DNA of 64,000 nt. It comes from Notamacropus eugenii (Eukaryota; Chordata; Mammalia; Diprotodontia; Macropodidae). Position 1 is the stretch's first letter. Every line of letters starts with the position of its first letter. The DNA is taken from positions 185,170,522 to 185,234,521 of the forward strand of contig NC_092875.1 in the NCBI RefSeq assembly GCF_028372415.1. Reading direction: 5' to 3'. The translations under genes and the position numbers were made by a program. Below the pieces are notes generated by a model, which had not been told where the DNA came from, made no database searches, and saw only the letters and a list, made by a program, of their open reading frames with translations. Shown piece by piece: positions 41,191-53,780 of this stretch.

Positions 41191-42338
41191 TCCAAGGGAC
41201 CACAGGCATGGTGAGACTTCGTAGAGATGTGATGGGCAGGTTAGAGAAAAGTTTTAAAATTTTAATCATTGGGGTTTCATCTCAGAACCAGAAAGCAGAA
41301 CCTTGGAAAGTGATTGAGAGGAACAGGAAAAGGGGAAGAGGGGATTGCGGACAAGGGAAAGGACATCATTTATATCATTCCTAAAATTATGTAGCAAAGA
41401 GCTTCAGTTTCTTTACCTGTGGAATGGAGATTAAATACTTACATTGTCTCCCTCACAGATCTGGGGTAAGGAAAGTACTTGTTCACACCTCTAGAAATGA
41501 GTTACTATTAAACTATAGTCATAGTCATCAGCAAACATTTAAGTCCCTACTATGTGCCAGGAACTGTACCAAACACGAGGAGGTAAAAACCAAAAATAAA
41601 CCATACTCTCAAGTTAGCTCACAGTCATTGGTGAGTGACAACATGCAAACAACTATGTACAAACGATATATACAGGGTAAATTGGAGGTAATCTCAAGTA
41701 GAAAACAGAATAGCGTAAAAAGAGGTCGGGAACATCTTGTAGAAAGTGGGGTTTTATCTGAGCCTTAAAGGAAGCCAGGGAAGTAAGGAGGGAGAAAATT
41801 CCAGGGATAGGGGACAGCTAGTTAGAAAGGCAAGTATTGGAAGATGGTTTATCATGCATGAATGTGAGTAAGGATGCTAATGCCACTGGATCACACAGTA
41901 ACAAGAGGGAACTAAGATGTCAAAAGACTGGGAAGATAGGAAAGGGCCAGGGTATATGGAGTTTTGAAAGCCAAATAGAGGAATTTATATTTGACCTTGG
42001 AGATACCAGAGAACAATTGAATTGAGGGGGAGGGAGTGTTTGTGAGTGACCATGATCAGACTTGCCCTTTAAGAAGATTATTTTGATAGCTTAGTGGAGA
42101 ATAGACTAGAGTGGGCAGAGACTTGAGAGGAGAAGATCAACCCAGCAAGCTACTGTAATAGTCCAGGCATGAAGTGATGAAGGCTAGGGTGGTAACAAGT
42201 ATCAAAGGAGAGATGATACAAAGGTATAATCAACAGGACTTGGAAACTGATTGATTAGGTTGCAAGCCTGGGTCACTGGGAAGATGATGGCACTTTCAAC
42301 AGTAAAAGGGAAGTTAAGAAGAGGCAAGATTTAGGTTT

Positions 42339-43100
42339 CAGGGTGTAACAGCAGGGACCCAGGTATACACAGGAGGGTTTGCTGTACAGGTTCTTAGATC
42401 TGCTTTGAGGGGTCAACAATCTACTTTAATCGAGAACATATATCATTCATTCACTTAGTTCAGAATAAAATGTCAGCACCCTGAACTTCAGAGAAAATAC
42501 AAACAAAGAAATAAAGATCAACAGACAGGGCTTCCAACTTTCTGACCAAAAGCAATACATACATCACAGATCAACAGATAGATCCAACTGTCTGACCATA
42601 CATACATAGTTACCAGAGAGAGAAGCACCAATATCTGGGTTTTCAAAGCCCAGGGGCCTCCTTAGCTGCTACCCAGAGTCTCATCTGGCCAGACAAACTT
42701 CTATGTTTGTCTAATGAGTAAGCCCCAAAGTAAAATCTCACATCAGAGTATGTATACACTTTTCAGAGCCAGAGCAGGACCCTCTGACCCAGTGCCTCAA
42801 TAGAAAAATAACAAAAAGGTATTTTGGCTTATTAATGGGTGGGGAAGATCTTTAACTCTTCTCCCCACCCACTATTAACCTTAAATTACCATTACACAGG
42901 GGTGGGAAACCTTTGGCCTTGAGGTCACACATGGCCCTCTAGGTCCTCAGATGCAGCCCCTTTACTGAATCCAAACTTCACAGAAAAAAATCCCCTTAAT
43001 AAAAGAATTTATTCTGTAAAACTTGGACTCAGTCAAAAGGCCACACTCAAGGACCTAGAGGGCTACATGTGGCCTAGAAGCCACAGGTTCTCCACCCCTG
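42339..43100. mobile_element. hAT-type miniature element split by a solo LTR
   Basis: Its left terminal CAGGG is at 42339-42343, the rest runs 42902-43100 and ends ccacccctg. Without the LTR it is 204 bp, matching the copy at 13434. Candidate target duplications in the L2, ttaggttt and ttagaagg, agree only in the first four bases. Confidence 0.85.
42344..42896 (-). mobile_element. Solo LTR of an endogenous retrovirus, 553 bp
   Basis: It is bounded by TGTAAC and TTACA (inverted TG...CA ends) and by a perfect 5-bp duplication CAGGG (42339-42343 and 42897-42901). Read on the minus strand it has a TATA-like stretch about 170 bp in and an ATTAAA near the 3' end, hence the strand. No internal viral genes are present. 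It shares its sequence along the whole length with the LTR at 61700. Confidence 0.85.
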
Positions 43101-44115
43101 TTAGAAGGAAAGATACACATTGCATTTAAGATGTCTAAGGGATATCTAGTTCAAGTTGTCCAAAAGACATATGGAGATGTGACTGAAGGGTCACAACACA
43201 GGTTAAGCTGGATAATTAGATGTGAGCATCCTTAATTGTAAAACTGAATTGTTTCTAGATTTAACAATAGAATGTGCCAGGCTTCATAGTAATAAATGGT
43301 TTTAAAATTTACTGCCCTCTGGTGGTTAAACTTTAAAAAATAATATGGATTACCATTAAGACAACCTTAAAAGGCTATAAGATTTAGATCTGGGAGGTTC
43401 CTTAGAAATAATCTTCCAAAGATAGTGGAGAAAAGGCAGGAACTTGTCTGCTCTCCCAAATTTCCTCTCCAAACCACTTTAAATAATACCTCAAATCAAA
43501 TTTTGGAGCAGCAGAACCCACCAAATGAAAGGATAAAACAATTTTCGAGCTCAAGACAACTTAGAGGGCTGGCAGGAAAAATCTGTTGCCCTAGAGTGAG
43601 AGTAGAGTGCAGTCCAGAGCAGGTTGCACCATGGCAGACCAGCCCCCAGCAAACTAACAATAGGCCCTGAGGGCAACTGAATCAGTGGCAGCAGTGATGT
43701 CTTCCAGAGCTCTCAGCCCACAGACTGACACCCATAGGGTGTCAGACAACTAGTCAGAAGGAAAATACAAGGGCCCCTTTGCTGTCACTGGGGGCAAGAC
43801 TCTGTTGTATTGCCCATAATCAGATGCAGTTCTGTAGTATACCAGAGTTTGTGAGCAGTAGGGGAGCAAGGACCCTGGTCACAGTTGCAAAGCAGAAAAA
43901 AGCCCTTGTGGTCATTCACAGACCAGTGCACAGAGTAATAAACATACATCTTCCTAAATCATACCACTTTGAAGAACCAAAAACTTGCATATCCTCAGAA
44001 TTATCTATGAAAATAGCTGCACACAAATCCTGAAGCTTGGGGCAGAGCTCCCTCCACCCTGGAAGCAGAGCCACATTTTAGCATAGAGATAAAGATAAAT
44101 AAATAAGCTGGGGAA

Positions 44116-45225
44116 ATGACCAAACAACAGAAAATGATCTTGGCTGTAGAAAGTTACTATGATGACAGTGAAGATCAAAACATAAAGTCAGAAGAAGACA
44201 ATAAAGTCAAAACTGCTATATACAAAGCCTCAAAGAAAAATATGAATTGGTCTTAGGCTATAGCAGACTTCAAAAGGATTTTTTTTAAAAAAAAAATAAG
44301 AAACATAAAGGAAAAATTGGGAAGAGAAATCAGAGTGATGCAAGAAAATCTTGAAAAAATTATCAACAGCCTGATAAAGGAGGCACAAAAAAAAAAACTG
44401 AAGGAAATAACACCTTAAAGTCCAGAATAGGCCAAATGGTAAAAGAAGCATACAAATCCAAGGAAGAGAAGAATGCCTTGAAAAGCAGAATTGCCCAAAT
44501 GGAAAAAGAGGTACAAAAAATCACTGAAGAAAAGAACTTACATAGAACTGACCAAATGGAAATTGAACTACAAAAGTTCACAGAAGAAAATGATTCCTTA
44601 AAAATTAGAATTAGGCAAGTGAAAGTTAATGACTTTATGAGACATCAAGAAACAATAAAACAAAATCAAAAGAATGGGAAAAAAAGAAAATGTGAAATAT
44701 CTCATTAGAAAAACAGGAGAGATAATTCAAGAATTATTGGACTACCTGAAAGCCATAATAAAAATAATGATAAATTGCCTAGACATCATCTTTCAAGAAA
44801 TTATCAAAGAAAACTGCCTGATAGTCCAGAACCAGAGGATAAAATAGAAGTTGAAATAATCCCACTGAAAGATATCCCAAAATGAAAACTCAGAGGAATA
44901 TTATAGGCAAATTCCAGAGCTCCCAGGTCAAGAAGAAAATATTGCAAGCAGTTAGAGAGAAACAATTCAAATATTATGGAGCTACAGGCAGTTTAATACA
45001 AGAGCTAGGCATTTCTACCTTAAAAGATCAGGAGGGTTGTAATGTTATTCTGAAGGGCAAAAGAGGTAGAATTATAACCAAGAATCACCTACCCAATAAA
45101 ACTGAGTATAATCTTTCAAGGGGAGGAAAAGGTTATGCAGTGAAACAGAGGATTTTTAAGCATTCCTGATGAAAAGACCAATCAGAGCTAAATAGAAAAT
45201 TTGAATTTCAATACAGAATTCAAAA
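44116..45225 (+). pseudogene. HAL1/L1 ORF1p, broken
   Basis: The start ATG reads MTKQQKMILAVESYYDDSED, then a TAG stop near 44254. After a frame change in an A-run at 44281-44297 the coiled coil continues (44436-44708, NALKSRIAQMEKEVQK). The C-terminal domain is at 44882-45169 (FQSSQVKKKILQAVREKQ), with the frame lost again in its second half. Not functional as read. Confidence 0.75.
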
Positions 45226-45735
45226 GAAGCATTAAAAGGTAAACAGGAAAGAGAAATCATAAGAGATTCAATAAGGTTAAACTGTTTACATTCCTACATG
45301 GGAAAATGATACTTGTAACTCCTAAAATTTTCTCATTATTAATTCAGTTAAAAGGAATATACATAGATAGAGGGCATGGGTGTGAGTGAATATGATGGGA
45401 TGATTATCTAAAAACATAAAATTAAAGGGTAAAAATGAGGAATGTACTGGGAAGGGAAAAAGGAGAGATAGAATGGGTAAATTATCTGACATGAAAGAGC
45501 TTTTACAATATAGGGGAGGGGGAAAGGGAGCATGTGGACCTTACTCTCATCAGAATTGGCTCAAAGAGGGAATAATATATACACTCAGTTGTGTAAAAAA
45601 ATCTATCTTACCCTACAGGAAAGTAGTAAGGGAAAAGGATAAGAGAACAGGGGAGTGGGGTATTGATAGAAGAGAGGGTAGATTGGGGGAGGTAAAAGTC
45701 AGAAGTGAAACACTTTTGAGGATGGATAGGATGAA

Positions 45736-45848
<113 letters not shown>

Positions 45849-46014
45849 GGAGAATACATGGGGGAAAATAGGTTGGAGAGAAATACAAAGTTAGTCATCG
45901 TAACTGTGAAAAAATTGTTACAACAGTTTTCTCTGATAAAGATCTCATTTCTCAAATATATAGAAAAATGAGTTATTGAATCAGTAAAGCATTGGACAAT
46001 ATTGTTTAAGTTCT

Positions 46015-46288
46015 TACAAATTCTTATGTTGTTGCTGTGGTTGTTGTTCAATCATATTCAATCCAGACTGACTTTTTGTGACCCCATTTGGGGTTTTCTT
46101 GGCAAGAATATTGGAGTGGCTTGCCATTTCTTCCTCCACATCACTTTCCAGATGAAGAAACTGAGACAAACAGGGTTAAGTGACTTGCCCAGGGTCACAA
46201 AGTATCTAAGATCAGATTTAAACTCAGGAAAATTAGTCTTCCTGACTCCAGGCCCAGCACTCTATCCACTGTGCCACCTAGCTTCCCC
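46015..46288 (-). repeat. MAR1 SINE
   Basis: Reverse MAR1: gaccccatttggggttttct, cttgccatttcttcctccac, gacttgcccagggtcacaaa, tgtgccacctagcttcccc. Confidence 0.9.
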
Positions 46289-46439
46289 TTATAAATTATC
46301 AAGAACGCTGCAATCGAGCTCTTTGAAAGTGACAACTTTTCTAGACATATCAGTGCATGATCCTCTATACCTCTTTGCCCTTTCAAAACTTAGAAAGGTG
46401 TAGCCCAGCTCTGTCCTACCTTTTCTTGATCCCATGACA

Positions 46440-46795
46440 TTTCTCAAGATGTATCTTTTTGCCTGCTTCCAATCCATCTCTACCTGTTAAAAAACCCATC
46501 AGTCCTTCCAGCCGCAGCTCAATTGACATCTCTTCCACAAAGATCATTATTCTAGCCTGTCAATATCTTTTTGGATTGAAATTCTGTCATTCAGAGTCTT
46601 GGCTATTCTTCTAAGCCATGGAAAGATGCCTGACAAATTGCACTTGAGGTCTGCTTCCTCAGTCTGTTATCAGTCCATATCCAATAGACCTCTTTGGGTC
46701 TAATCTAGTAATTGAACCCATTCCAAATCCTCCAAACTTTACTGTTATCCAGTCTGCCTCTTCTCTGTGGGGATATTATAAGAGTTTTCATCAAA
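46440..46795 (-). mobile_element. L3/CR1 LINE fragment
   Basis: Old L3/CR1-like pieces: ctagcctgtcaatatctttt, cccattccaaatcctccaaa, ctgttatccagtctgcctct and catcaaatgttttgctgata. Confidence 0.6.
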
Positions 46796-46799
46796 TGTT

Positions 46800-47200
46800 T
46801 TGCTGATATTAAACTAATTTTTATTAAGTATTTACTATGGCTAAGGCTCTCTACCAAGTTCTGATAATACAAAGATTTTTTAAAGACATTCCCAGGCCTC
46901 AAGGAGCTTCCATTTTAGGGGAGGTAGAGGGGAAGGAAAAAGATAACTCTAATAGAGAGGGGCAGAAAAAAAGGAGAGAATTTGGAAACCAGAGTTTTTT
47001 AATGACTTAAAAGTAGATAAATAATTGGTAAATAAAAATAGATAAATAAATAAATGAATAAATAAATAGATAGATAAATGGAAAAAAGATAACCATAATA
47101 CTAAGTAGGAAGTAATTGAGTCAAAGGGGAAAAGGCTCAGAGAAGGCTTCAGAGAGGACATGGCAACTGAACTGGGCCTTAATGGAAGAAGTCTTGATGT
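46800..47200 (-). mobile_element. L2 fragment with an AAATAG-type repeat
   Basis: Reverse L2: ttattaagtatttactatgg, cctcaaggagcttccatttt, then at the far side gaactgggccttaatggaag. Between them lies an (AAATAGATA)n-like run at 47030-47090. Confidence 0.6.
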
Positions 47201-47364
47201 TAAAAAAAAAAAAAGAAAGAAAGAATGTACTCTTTCCACAGCATTGCCCTAATTTAGCAAGCTAGTAACTGTATTTAGTAAAAAAAAGAAAAAGAGGAAA
47301 TGTGATTAATTAACCTCAGTCCTCACCTGTAAAATGCGACTAATGATATTTGCACTACCTACTT

Positions 47365-47585
47365 CTAGGACTGATAGCTAGGGGGTCAGTGGATAGAGTG
47401 CTGGACCTGAAGTCAGGAAGTTCAAATCTGACTGGGTGACCCTGGTCAAGTCATTTAACCTTGTCTGCCTCAATTTCCTCACCTGTAAAATAAGGTGGAG
47501 AAGGAAATGGCTAACGATTACAGCATCTTTGCTAAGACTCTCCCCCTCCCCCAGTGGGGTCACAACTAAGCATGACAACAGCAGT
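47365..47585 (+). repeat. MAR1 SINE
   Basis: It shows tggatagagtgctggacctg, gtgaccctggtcaagtcatt, gtggagaaggaaatggcta, cagtggggtcacaac. Confidence 0.85.
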
Positions 47586-47789
47586 AGCAGAGTTCCTCAG
47601 CTTCCCCAAAGATAGGTGTCTAGTAGAGAAGTAGATTAGGTAGTTCTTAGATCAATGCCAAAGAGGTTTAGGAGGTATGGTAAAAGTTCATGCAACAAGA
47701 AAGATGATGTGGAAAAGTGAAACTGAGAGGAAGAACTCTGATGAATCATGAAGATAGACACTAGCAGTCAACACAACTTCTGCCTGATC

Positions 47790-48215
47790 AATCAGTGTTA
47801 CCTCCAGTCTGAGGAAGTGCTCAGGCTAGCCATCATCTCCATCTCCAGCTCATCTCCAGACTTCACCATCATCTCTCAGATGCTTTCTCACCTCTCTGTG
47901 GCCATCTCATCTTGGAAAATCCCTCTGCCCATGTGGTTTCTTCCTCCCACTGATTTTTTCCTCCTGGAGCCTCCATCTTGAGGAAGTTCTCCAACCATCC
48001 ATCTTTCTTTTCTGACCTCCTCCTGACTCTCCACTATGTCCCATCCACCCCCTTTTTTAGCTTTCTTTTATGTGCTGTCTTCCCCCTTTGGAATATAAAC
48101 TCCTTAAGAGTAGGACCTGTCTTTCTTTTTGACTGTGTTTGTATCCCAGTGTTCAACACAGTGCCTGACACATAGTAAGTGCCTAGTAAATGCTTGTTGA
48201 CTTTGACTTCACTTG
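47790..48215 (+). mobile_element. L2 3' end
   Basis: It ends with tgtgctgtcttccccctttg, gtatcccagtgttcaacaca, agtaagtgcctagtaaatg. The upstream part is pyrimidine-rich as in other L2 copies. Confidence 0.75.
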
Positions 48216-48409
48216 CTCTGTTATCTCAGTAAAGTAAATGTTGATTAGCAGAGTATAAATCCAACTCTACATTCCCAGATCATCCCTTGTAACATGTTCA
48301 TCTGTGTACATGCTATTTTTTCTTTTGCCTTCATATCCTCAGCTGTTAGCATAATGGACCATCCTGCGTCATCTCCAGTCATCCTGATAGTTATCTGGCT
48401 ACTAGACCC

Positions 48410-48545
48410 AGATGGCTCAAAAGGAGAAAGTGAGGCAAGGTGACCTTTCACAGCCTTCCCTCAATCAAATCCAAGTCCACTGAAAGTCATGTCATCATCT
48501 CCCTGGTATCATGGTCCTCTTCCAGAACAAAGGACAAACACAAGT
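48410..48545 (+). mobile_element. RTE-type LINE or RTE-SINE 3' end
   Basis: It has caatcaaatccaagtccact, gtcatgtcatcatctccct, catggtcctcttccagaac, aaaggacaaacac. This tail is shared with 56720-56795. Confidence 0.7.
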
Positions 48546-48639
48546 TAGCATAAGATCTTGCATGTAGTAAGTACTTAATAAAAGTTTGTTGAATTCAACT
48601 GAATTGTTTTCAAAACTTATCATTTATATCTTTCTTCTG

Positions 48640-50290
48640 ACTGGATAATATACAGTGCTATTTTACCACAATATCAACTCCTCCACTCCCCCCCACCCCT
48701 GCCAGACCTACCATCACCCATTTGATTATAAACTACACTGAGGATACCTATAATCACAATATTGTATTATACTGCATTGACTACATTAAAAAAAAGTTTC
48801 GTTCTGCATTCTGAACCTTTCACCTCTCTATTAAATGGGAGGAAGCATGTCTCATCTTCAGAACTCTGGAATCAGGGTTGGTCATTTTACTGAACAGAGT
48901 TCCTAAGTCTATCAAAGTTATTTATCTTTACAATATTGTAAATTGCAATTGTTATCATTGTATACATTGTTGTCCTGGTTCTGCTCATGTCATCCTGGAT
49001 CAGTTCATCAAGTCTTTTATACTATTCCCCTCATAATTTCTTATAGCACAATAATATTCTATCATATTTATATACTGTAACTTATTTACCCATTCCCCAA
49101 TTAATAGGTAACCTCTCAATTTCCAATTCATTACCACCATGAAAAAGAGTTAAAAATATATAACTATAAATCCATCCTTATTTAGAGGTTGTTCTGCTTA
49201 GGACTGATCTCTCCCCTAATCTACCTTCCTTCTATGTCTTCCTCCCTTTCCTTCCTATTTTCTGCTGAATGAAATTGATTTCTGTACCCAATTTTGCATG
49301 TATTCTTCTCTTCTCTGATTAGTTCAGATGAGAATGAGGTTCAAATGTCAGCTCTCGCCATCCCTCAATCCTTGTTTGTATCAACTTTGGTTTGCGTTAT
49401 CCTGATTATGTGAGATAATGTGCCCTAGCCTTTTTCTCCCTTTCGTCCCCTACTATATTCCTCTTCCCTTCCCTTTCCAATATTCTTTTAATGTCATTGA
49501 GTGATACCAGAACCATTCCCAAGCCTTCTGTCTTACTGGACTCCCACTATGACCCTGATGGTATTAGGGTTCATAGGGGACACATGTATCATCTCTCCCT
49601 ATTAGAAGGAAAAACATTCCCTTATTATTGTATGTTCATATTTACCTTATTATATTTCTCTTCAATCTCATGTTTGCACATTAAAGTTTCTCTGCAGCTT
49701 TGAACTTTTCATTACAAGTCTTTGGAAGTCATGTATTTCATTAAAGAGCCATTTTTCACCCTGTAAGATTATACTCACTTTTTCTGGGTAAGTTATTCTT
49801 GGTTGTAAGCCTATATCACTTGCCTTCTAGAGTACTGAATTTCAAAATCTTTGATCCTTTATAACGATGGGGACTAAATCATGTATGATCCTGAATTTGG
49901 TTACTCATTATTTGAATTCTTTCTTTCTGGTTGCCTGCAGTATTTTTTCTTTGACCTTAAAGCGCTGGATTTTGGCTACGATATGCCTAGGAATTTTCAT
50001 TTGGGAGTTTCTTTCAGGGAGTGACAGATGGATTCTTTCTTTTCGAAGAGGTCTGGGAAATTTTAAAAAAATATTTCTTGAAACAGAGTTTTTGATCTTT
50101 GTTTTCAGGGAATCCAATGATTCCTACATTTTTGATCTTCTCAACCTGTTTTCTAATTCAATTGTTTTTCTATGAAATACCTTACATTTTATTCTATTTT
50201 TTTCCATCGTTTAACTTTGTTTTTTTAATGCTTGTCTCCTAGAATCATTGGCTTCTCTTTGGTCTCACTTTTAGCATGTGATTTTGGTGA
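48640..50290 (-). mobile_element. HAL1/L1 element, minus strand
   Basis: Read on the minus strand: an ORF1 RNA-binding segment (49908-50117, KVKEKILQATRKKEFK), a long purine-rich UTR with gaagggaagaggaat, then an L1 3' end (ggggaatgggtaaataagtt, gacatgagcagaaccagg). ORF1 and the 3' end are close together with no room for ORF2. Confidence 0.7.
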
Positions 50291-50299
50291 TGTTATGAA

Positions 50300-51790
50300 A
50301 CTTGCACACTATAAATTCTCTTTCTGATGCTTTCTTCTACAAGTCTCATTTCTCTTCCAGCTGCCAACTATACACCAGTTTCTAGCAAGGCCTGTGGCTA
50401 CAGAGGTTGCCGAAAGATATCTAAACATTGATCCTCATCACTTCATCGCTCCCTCCGGTGCAATGAAAGGCAGCTTCCTACTTTGGCTGCACAAATGGTG
50501 TGCTATAAATCAACCTGTGAGGCTCTCCACACCCCCAAGGAGTCTGTAACTGTGAGAATGACAGTATGCACAGAAAACCTACACATGTAAGCCATCGTGC
50601 ACATAAAAGGGCACATGCTAGGTAGATGAATGGGCTCAGACAGAACCCCAGAGCTGTCATCAGATATAAAGATGTATAATAATCCCTGTGTATAGAAGGT
50701 GTAGCACCAGAAATGGTATGCCACAGTTTAAACTGCATGCTCTGGTTGCTTATCACCCTGAATATGATATACATGGAAAGGTGAATTTTTCCGTGGAGGG
50801 TCATGAAGAGGGCAGTCTCTGAATGAGATAAGCTGGGGACTTTTATTGGAGGTGATGTGAGAAGGGATACTGTGAAACAGGAAAATTCCTTTGAGGACAC
50901 ATTATGAGCAACCTCAGTTTTGATGAGAAGTCCAGTGAAGGGAAGAAAGTGAGCCATCTAGATCTGAATGCTCTAATACTACAAATACAGCCCCATAACC
51001 CTAGGCCAAGGGCAGATCCATCATGAAATCTAGCATAACTCCCACCCAAGGCCAACAAGGAGTTGTCGGGGATTGCATTAAACTTGCTGGCTATTCTGAG
51101 GCCCTCCACTCAAGGACCTGTTTAACAAAATTAGGCACAAAGGATAGTATCTTGTTACAGTTATGGCCGCTGAAAATCTTGAGCAACCACTTAAAAGACC
51201 TTAAACAGCTTCCCATGGCCCAGAGTGGAACTATCTTGAGATCAATAGTGCACTGCCCATCAGATATAACCAATAATGAAATCCCAGCTTTGGGGAAGAT
51301 ATGAGTCCATCAAAAAATGATGGTATGAACCCATTACCTACCAAATGAGTCCAAATAGACTTGAAGAACCACCCCACCCCTTTTCTCCCTAATACTATAC
51401 ATGCCTTTCAGAACCTGTTGGGTACAAGAAATGCAAGCAACCACTATAAACAGGCTGAAGTTTGGTGAGTCAAGTTGAGTCATACAGACAGTTCACTCAC
51501 CAGTACTTGCTGCACTTTGATGTCCTAATCTAGTATGGTCTGATAACCAGGATATTCCCAGCCCCAGCAATGGAAAAAGATTGTCATAAAGTATGTGTAA
51601 GTCTCCTAGAATCTAAAGTAAGACTTTATGTGGAATATTCTTGCTCCAGTGTTTACATTTATAAAGAGCTTGGCTGCTCCATCTTCCTGGGTGAATACAG
51701 TTCCTGACCAATAGCCACTTATCTAACATTGTTTGTATTTTGAGTGCCACATCTAGTCATTGGCAACTTTTTGTCCAAAGTTCCAGCACT
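50300..51790. other. Intergenic, unassigned
   Basis: No gene is recognised. A 159-codon minus-strand open frame (50478-50957) has low-complexity hydrophobic text without known motifs. The composition is less AT-rich than the neighbours, and the segment may be a decayed processed pseudogene or an unknown repeat. Confidence 0.35.
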
Positions 51791-51985
51791 TTCATGGTTC
51801 ATGTCTCTGGCACCCTTTCCTTTGTATATATTTTATAGCAGACCTTAATGACTAACATATGCAAATATTTTCCCAATTAACCACTTCTCTTCTAATGTTG
51901 GTTGTATTGATTTTGTTCATGAAAAAACTTGAAAATTTTATATAATCTCAACTGTCTACTTTATCTTCTATGGTCATCTCTGTTA
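51790..51985 (-). mobile_element. L1 fragment
   Basis: Text such as gcaaatattttcccaattaa and gttcatgaaaaaacttgaaa resembles reversed L1 sequence. Confidence 0.4.
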
Positions 51986-52115
51986 ATAACTAACATTTAT
52001 ATAGAGCTTGAAGGTATGTTATCTCACCTGATCTTCATAACAGATCAGTAAGGTAGTTGTTAATTGTTACCATTCCCATTTTACAGCAAAGGAATCAGGC
52101 ATTGATTGGTTAAGT
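51985..52115 (-). repeat. MIR SINE
   Basis: Reverse MIR tail: taacatttatatagagcttg, gatcttcataacagatcagt, cccattttacagcaaagga. Confidence 0.65.
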
Positions 52116-52119
52116 CAAT

Positions 52120-52210
52120 AAGCAAAATGGATAGAATGCTGGTGCTGGAGATAGGAGGATCTAAATTCAAATCTAGCCTCAAGCATTTGCCCTGGACAGA
52201 TCACTTAGCC
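52120..52210 (+). repeat. tRNA-derived SINE fragment
   Basis: It contains gatagaatgctggtgctgga, ctaaattcaaatctagcctc and cagatcacttagcccc. Confidence 0.65.
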
Positions 52211-52264
52211 CCTATTTGTCTAAAAAGAAGGAAGAAAAAGCCCCTCCTGGATCCCTTCCTAGTC

Positions 52265-52492
52265 ATGACAGAGGGGCTGGTGTAGCTTAATGAAACTTAG
52301 AACTATGTTGTATGGAGTTTCCTACCTCTGTCCAAGACAGAGGTCATAGAGTAGAACTCTAACCAAAAAAAAAGGTGATCCACTGGAGGAGATGTCAAAG
52401 CCCTCCAGGGTCTTTGCCATGAAAACCCCATGGAAAAAAATAGTCCATAGGGTCACAAAGAGTCAGACACAACTGAATGACTGAACAACAAT
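52265..52492 (+). mobile_element. RTE/BovB-like LINE 3' end
   Basis: It ends with catagggtcacaaagagtca, gacacaactgaatgactgaa, caacaat, which is the BovB-type 3' end from which the MAR1 tail also seems to derive. Confidence 0.6.
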
Positions 52493-52610
52493 GTGCCAGG
52501 GACTGTGCTAAGTGCTGGGATACAATGATAGAGCCATGACAGTTCCTGCCTTCAAGGAACTCACAATATAATGGGTGATGACAACACATAAATTAAAGCA
52601 GAAAAGTCAT
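52493..52610 (-). mobile_element. L2 3' end
   Basis: Reverse L2: tgtgccagggactgtgctaa, gtgctgggatacaatgat, ttcaaggaactcacaatata. Confidence 0.7.
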
Positions 52611-52919
52611 CTGGGAGGGCAGGATGGGCAATGTCTGCAGAGGCGAGTTTCAGAGGGACTTCATCTTGCAAAATGATGAGTCTCTAGAGATCCTGGAATC
52701 CAGGGAAGCAGTCAAGCAGAACACAATGAGGTGGATTCCCTGGACACCCTCCTTAAATGATAGAGCATCTGGGAGTAGTCCTCCCATGTATATCTTCCAT
52801 CTTCTTCAATCAGAGGAAGGGAGAGGAGCCCAGGGGCAGGGAAGTTTGAGTTTCCAAACTGATGTCATGTTGCTGGATGGGTTTCTGGAGATACGTCCAG
52901 GAAAGTAGCCGAATGCAAA

Positions 52920-53025
52920 ATGAAGTGACTTGCCCAAGGTCACTCAGTTACTAAATCTCTGAGGCAGAATTTGGACTCAGATCTTCCTGACTCCAAATCC
53001 AACTATTTACATATTATGCTACTTA
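52920..53025 (-). repeat. MIR SINE fragment
   Basis: It has gtgacttgcccaaggtcact and cagatcttcctgactcca. Confidence 0.7.
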
Positions 53026-53374
53026 AGTACCTATCCCGTGTTTAGTTAATATTCTCCCCTTAGCCCTAGTTGTGCAAGGTAGCTCCTTGTAGTCTCCTTT
53101 AATTTGGTGTTAAAAGTTTGACACTAAACTTGAGTTTGAAGGAGCTTCTTCTCACAGACATATAAGGGGAGTATTTCCTTTGAAGTAAGGACAGGACCAA
53201 TAGGCAGATGGCCCCACTAGGTGGAAAACCACAAAAACTGGATGAGAGGGAATCACCACAATGCCAAACATAACTAAGTTTCATGGGGCAGCTCTTCAAT
53301 TACTTATAGATTGTTCTCACATCCTGTCTTTGCAGGAGAATGCTAGATCCACCCCTAACCTGGCCTGTCAGAAC

Positions 53375-53739
53375 CAGCTGGGCTGAACAAGTTGTGGTGT
53401 ATGATCATGATGGAATACTACTGTGCTATAAGAAATGATGAGCTCGATGCTCTTAGAAAAGCACAGATGGACGAGCACAAAACAATGAAGAGTGAAATGA
53501 ACAGAACCTAGAGAACGTTGTATACAATAGCATCAATATTGTTTTAAGAACAACTTTGAGTGAATATGTTATTTTGATTATTATAAATATCCAGATTAAC
53601 TACAAAGGACCTCTGAAGAAAGATGCTATCTGCATCCAGAGAAAGAACTGATAAATAGAAGTATGTATAGAATAATTTTACATATATGTATATGTATGTA
53701 CATATATGTATATGTGTGTATAGGTATATATGTGTGTGT

Positions 53740-53780
<41 letters not shown>

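Larger units (their letters stand above)
41535..43240 (-). mobile_element. L2 LINE relic holding a hAT element and an LTR
   Basis: Reverse L2 in order: ctactatgtgccaggaactg, tatctgagccttaaaggaag, gtgaccatgatcagacttgc, gtaatagtccaggcatgaag, and after the insertions tttaagatgtctaagggata. It occupies 41535-42338 and 43101-43240, the same element on both sides of the insert. Confidence 0.8.

Noticed and set aside
40441..41269. Overlapping ORFs of up to 186 codons in the CpG island
   Set aside because: High GC content lowers stop frequency. Six frames overlap and none has a family match, signal or splice support.
42344..42896. LTR as part of a complete provirus
   Set aside because: Target duplications flank a single LTR directly. 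No gag, pol or env-like sequence lies next to it.
50478..50957. 159-codon minus-strand ORF as a membrane protein gene
   Set aside because: Hydrophobic composition but no recognisable motif, promoter or neighbouring exon. Chance openness is likely.
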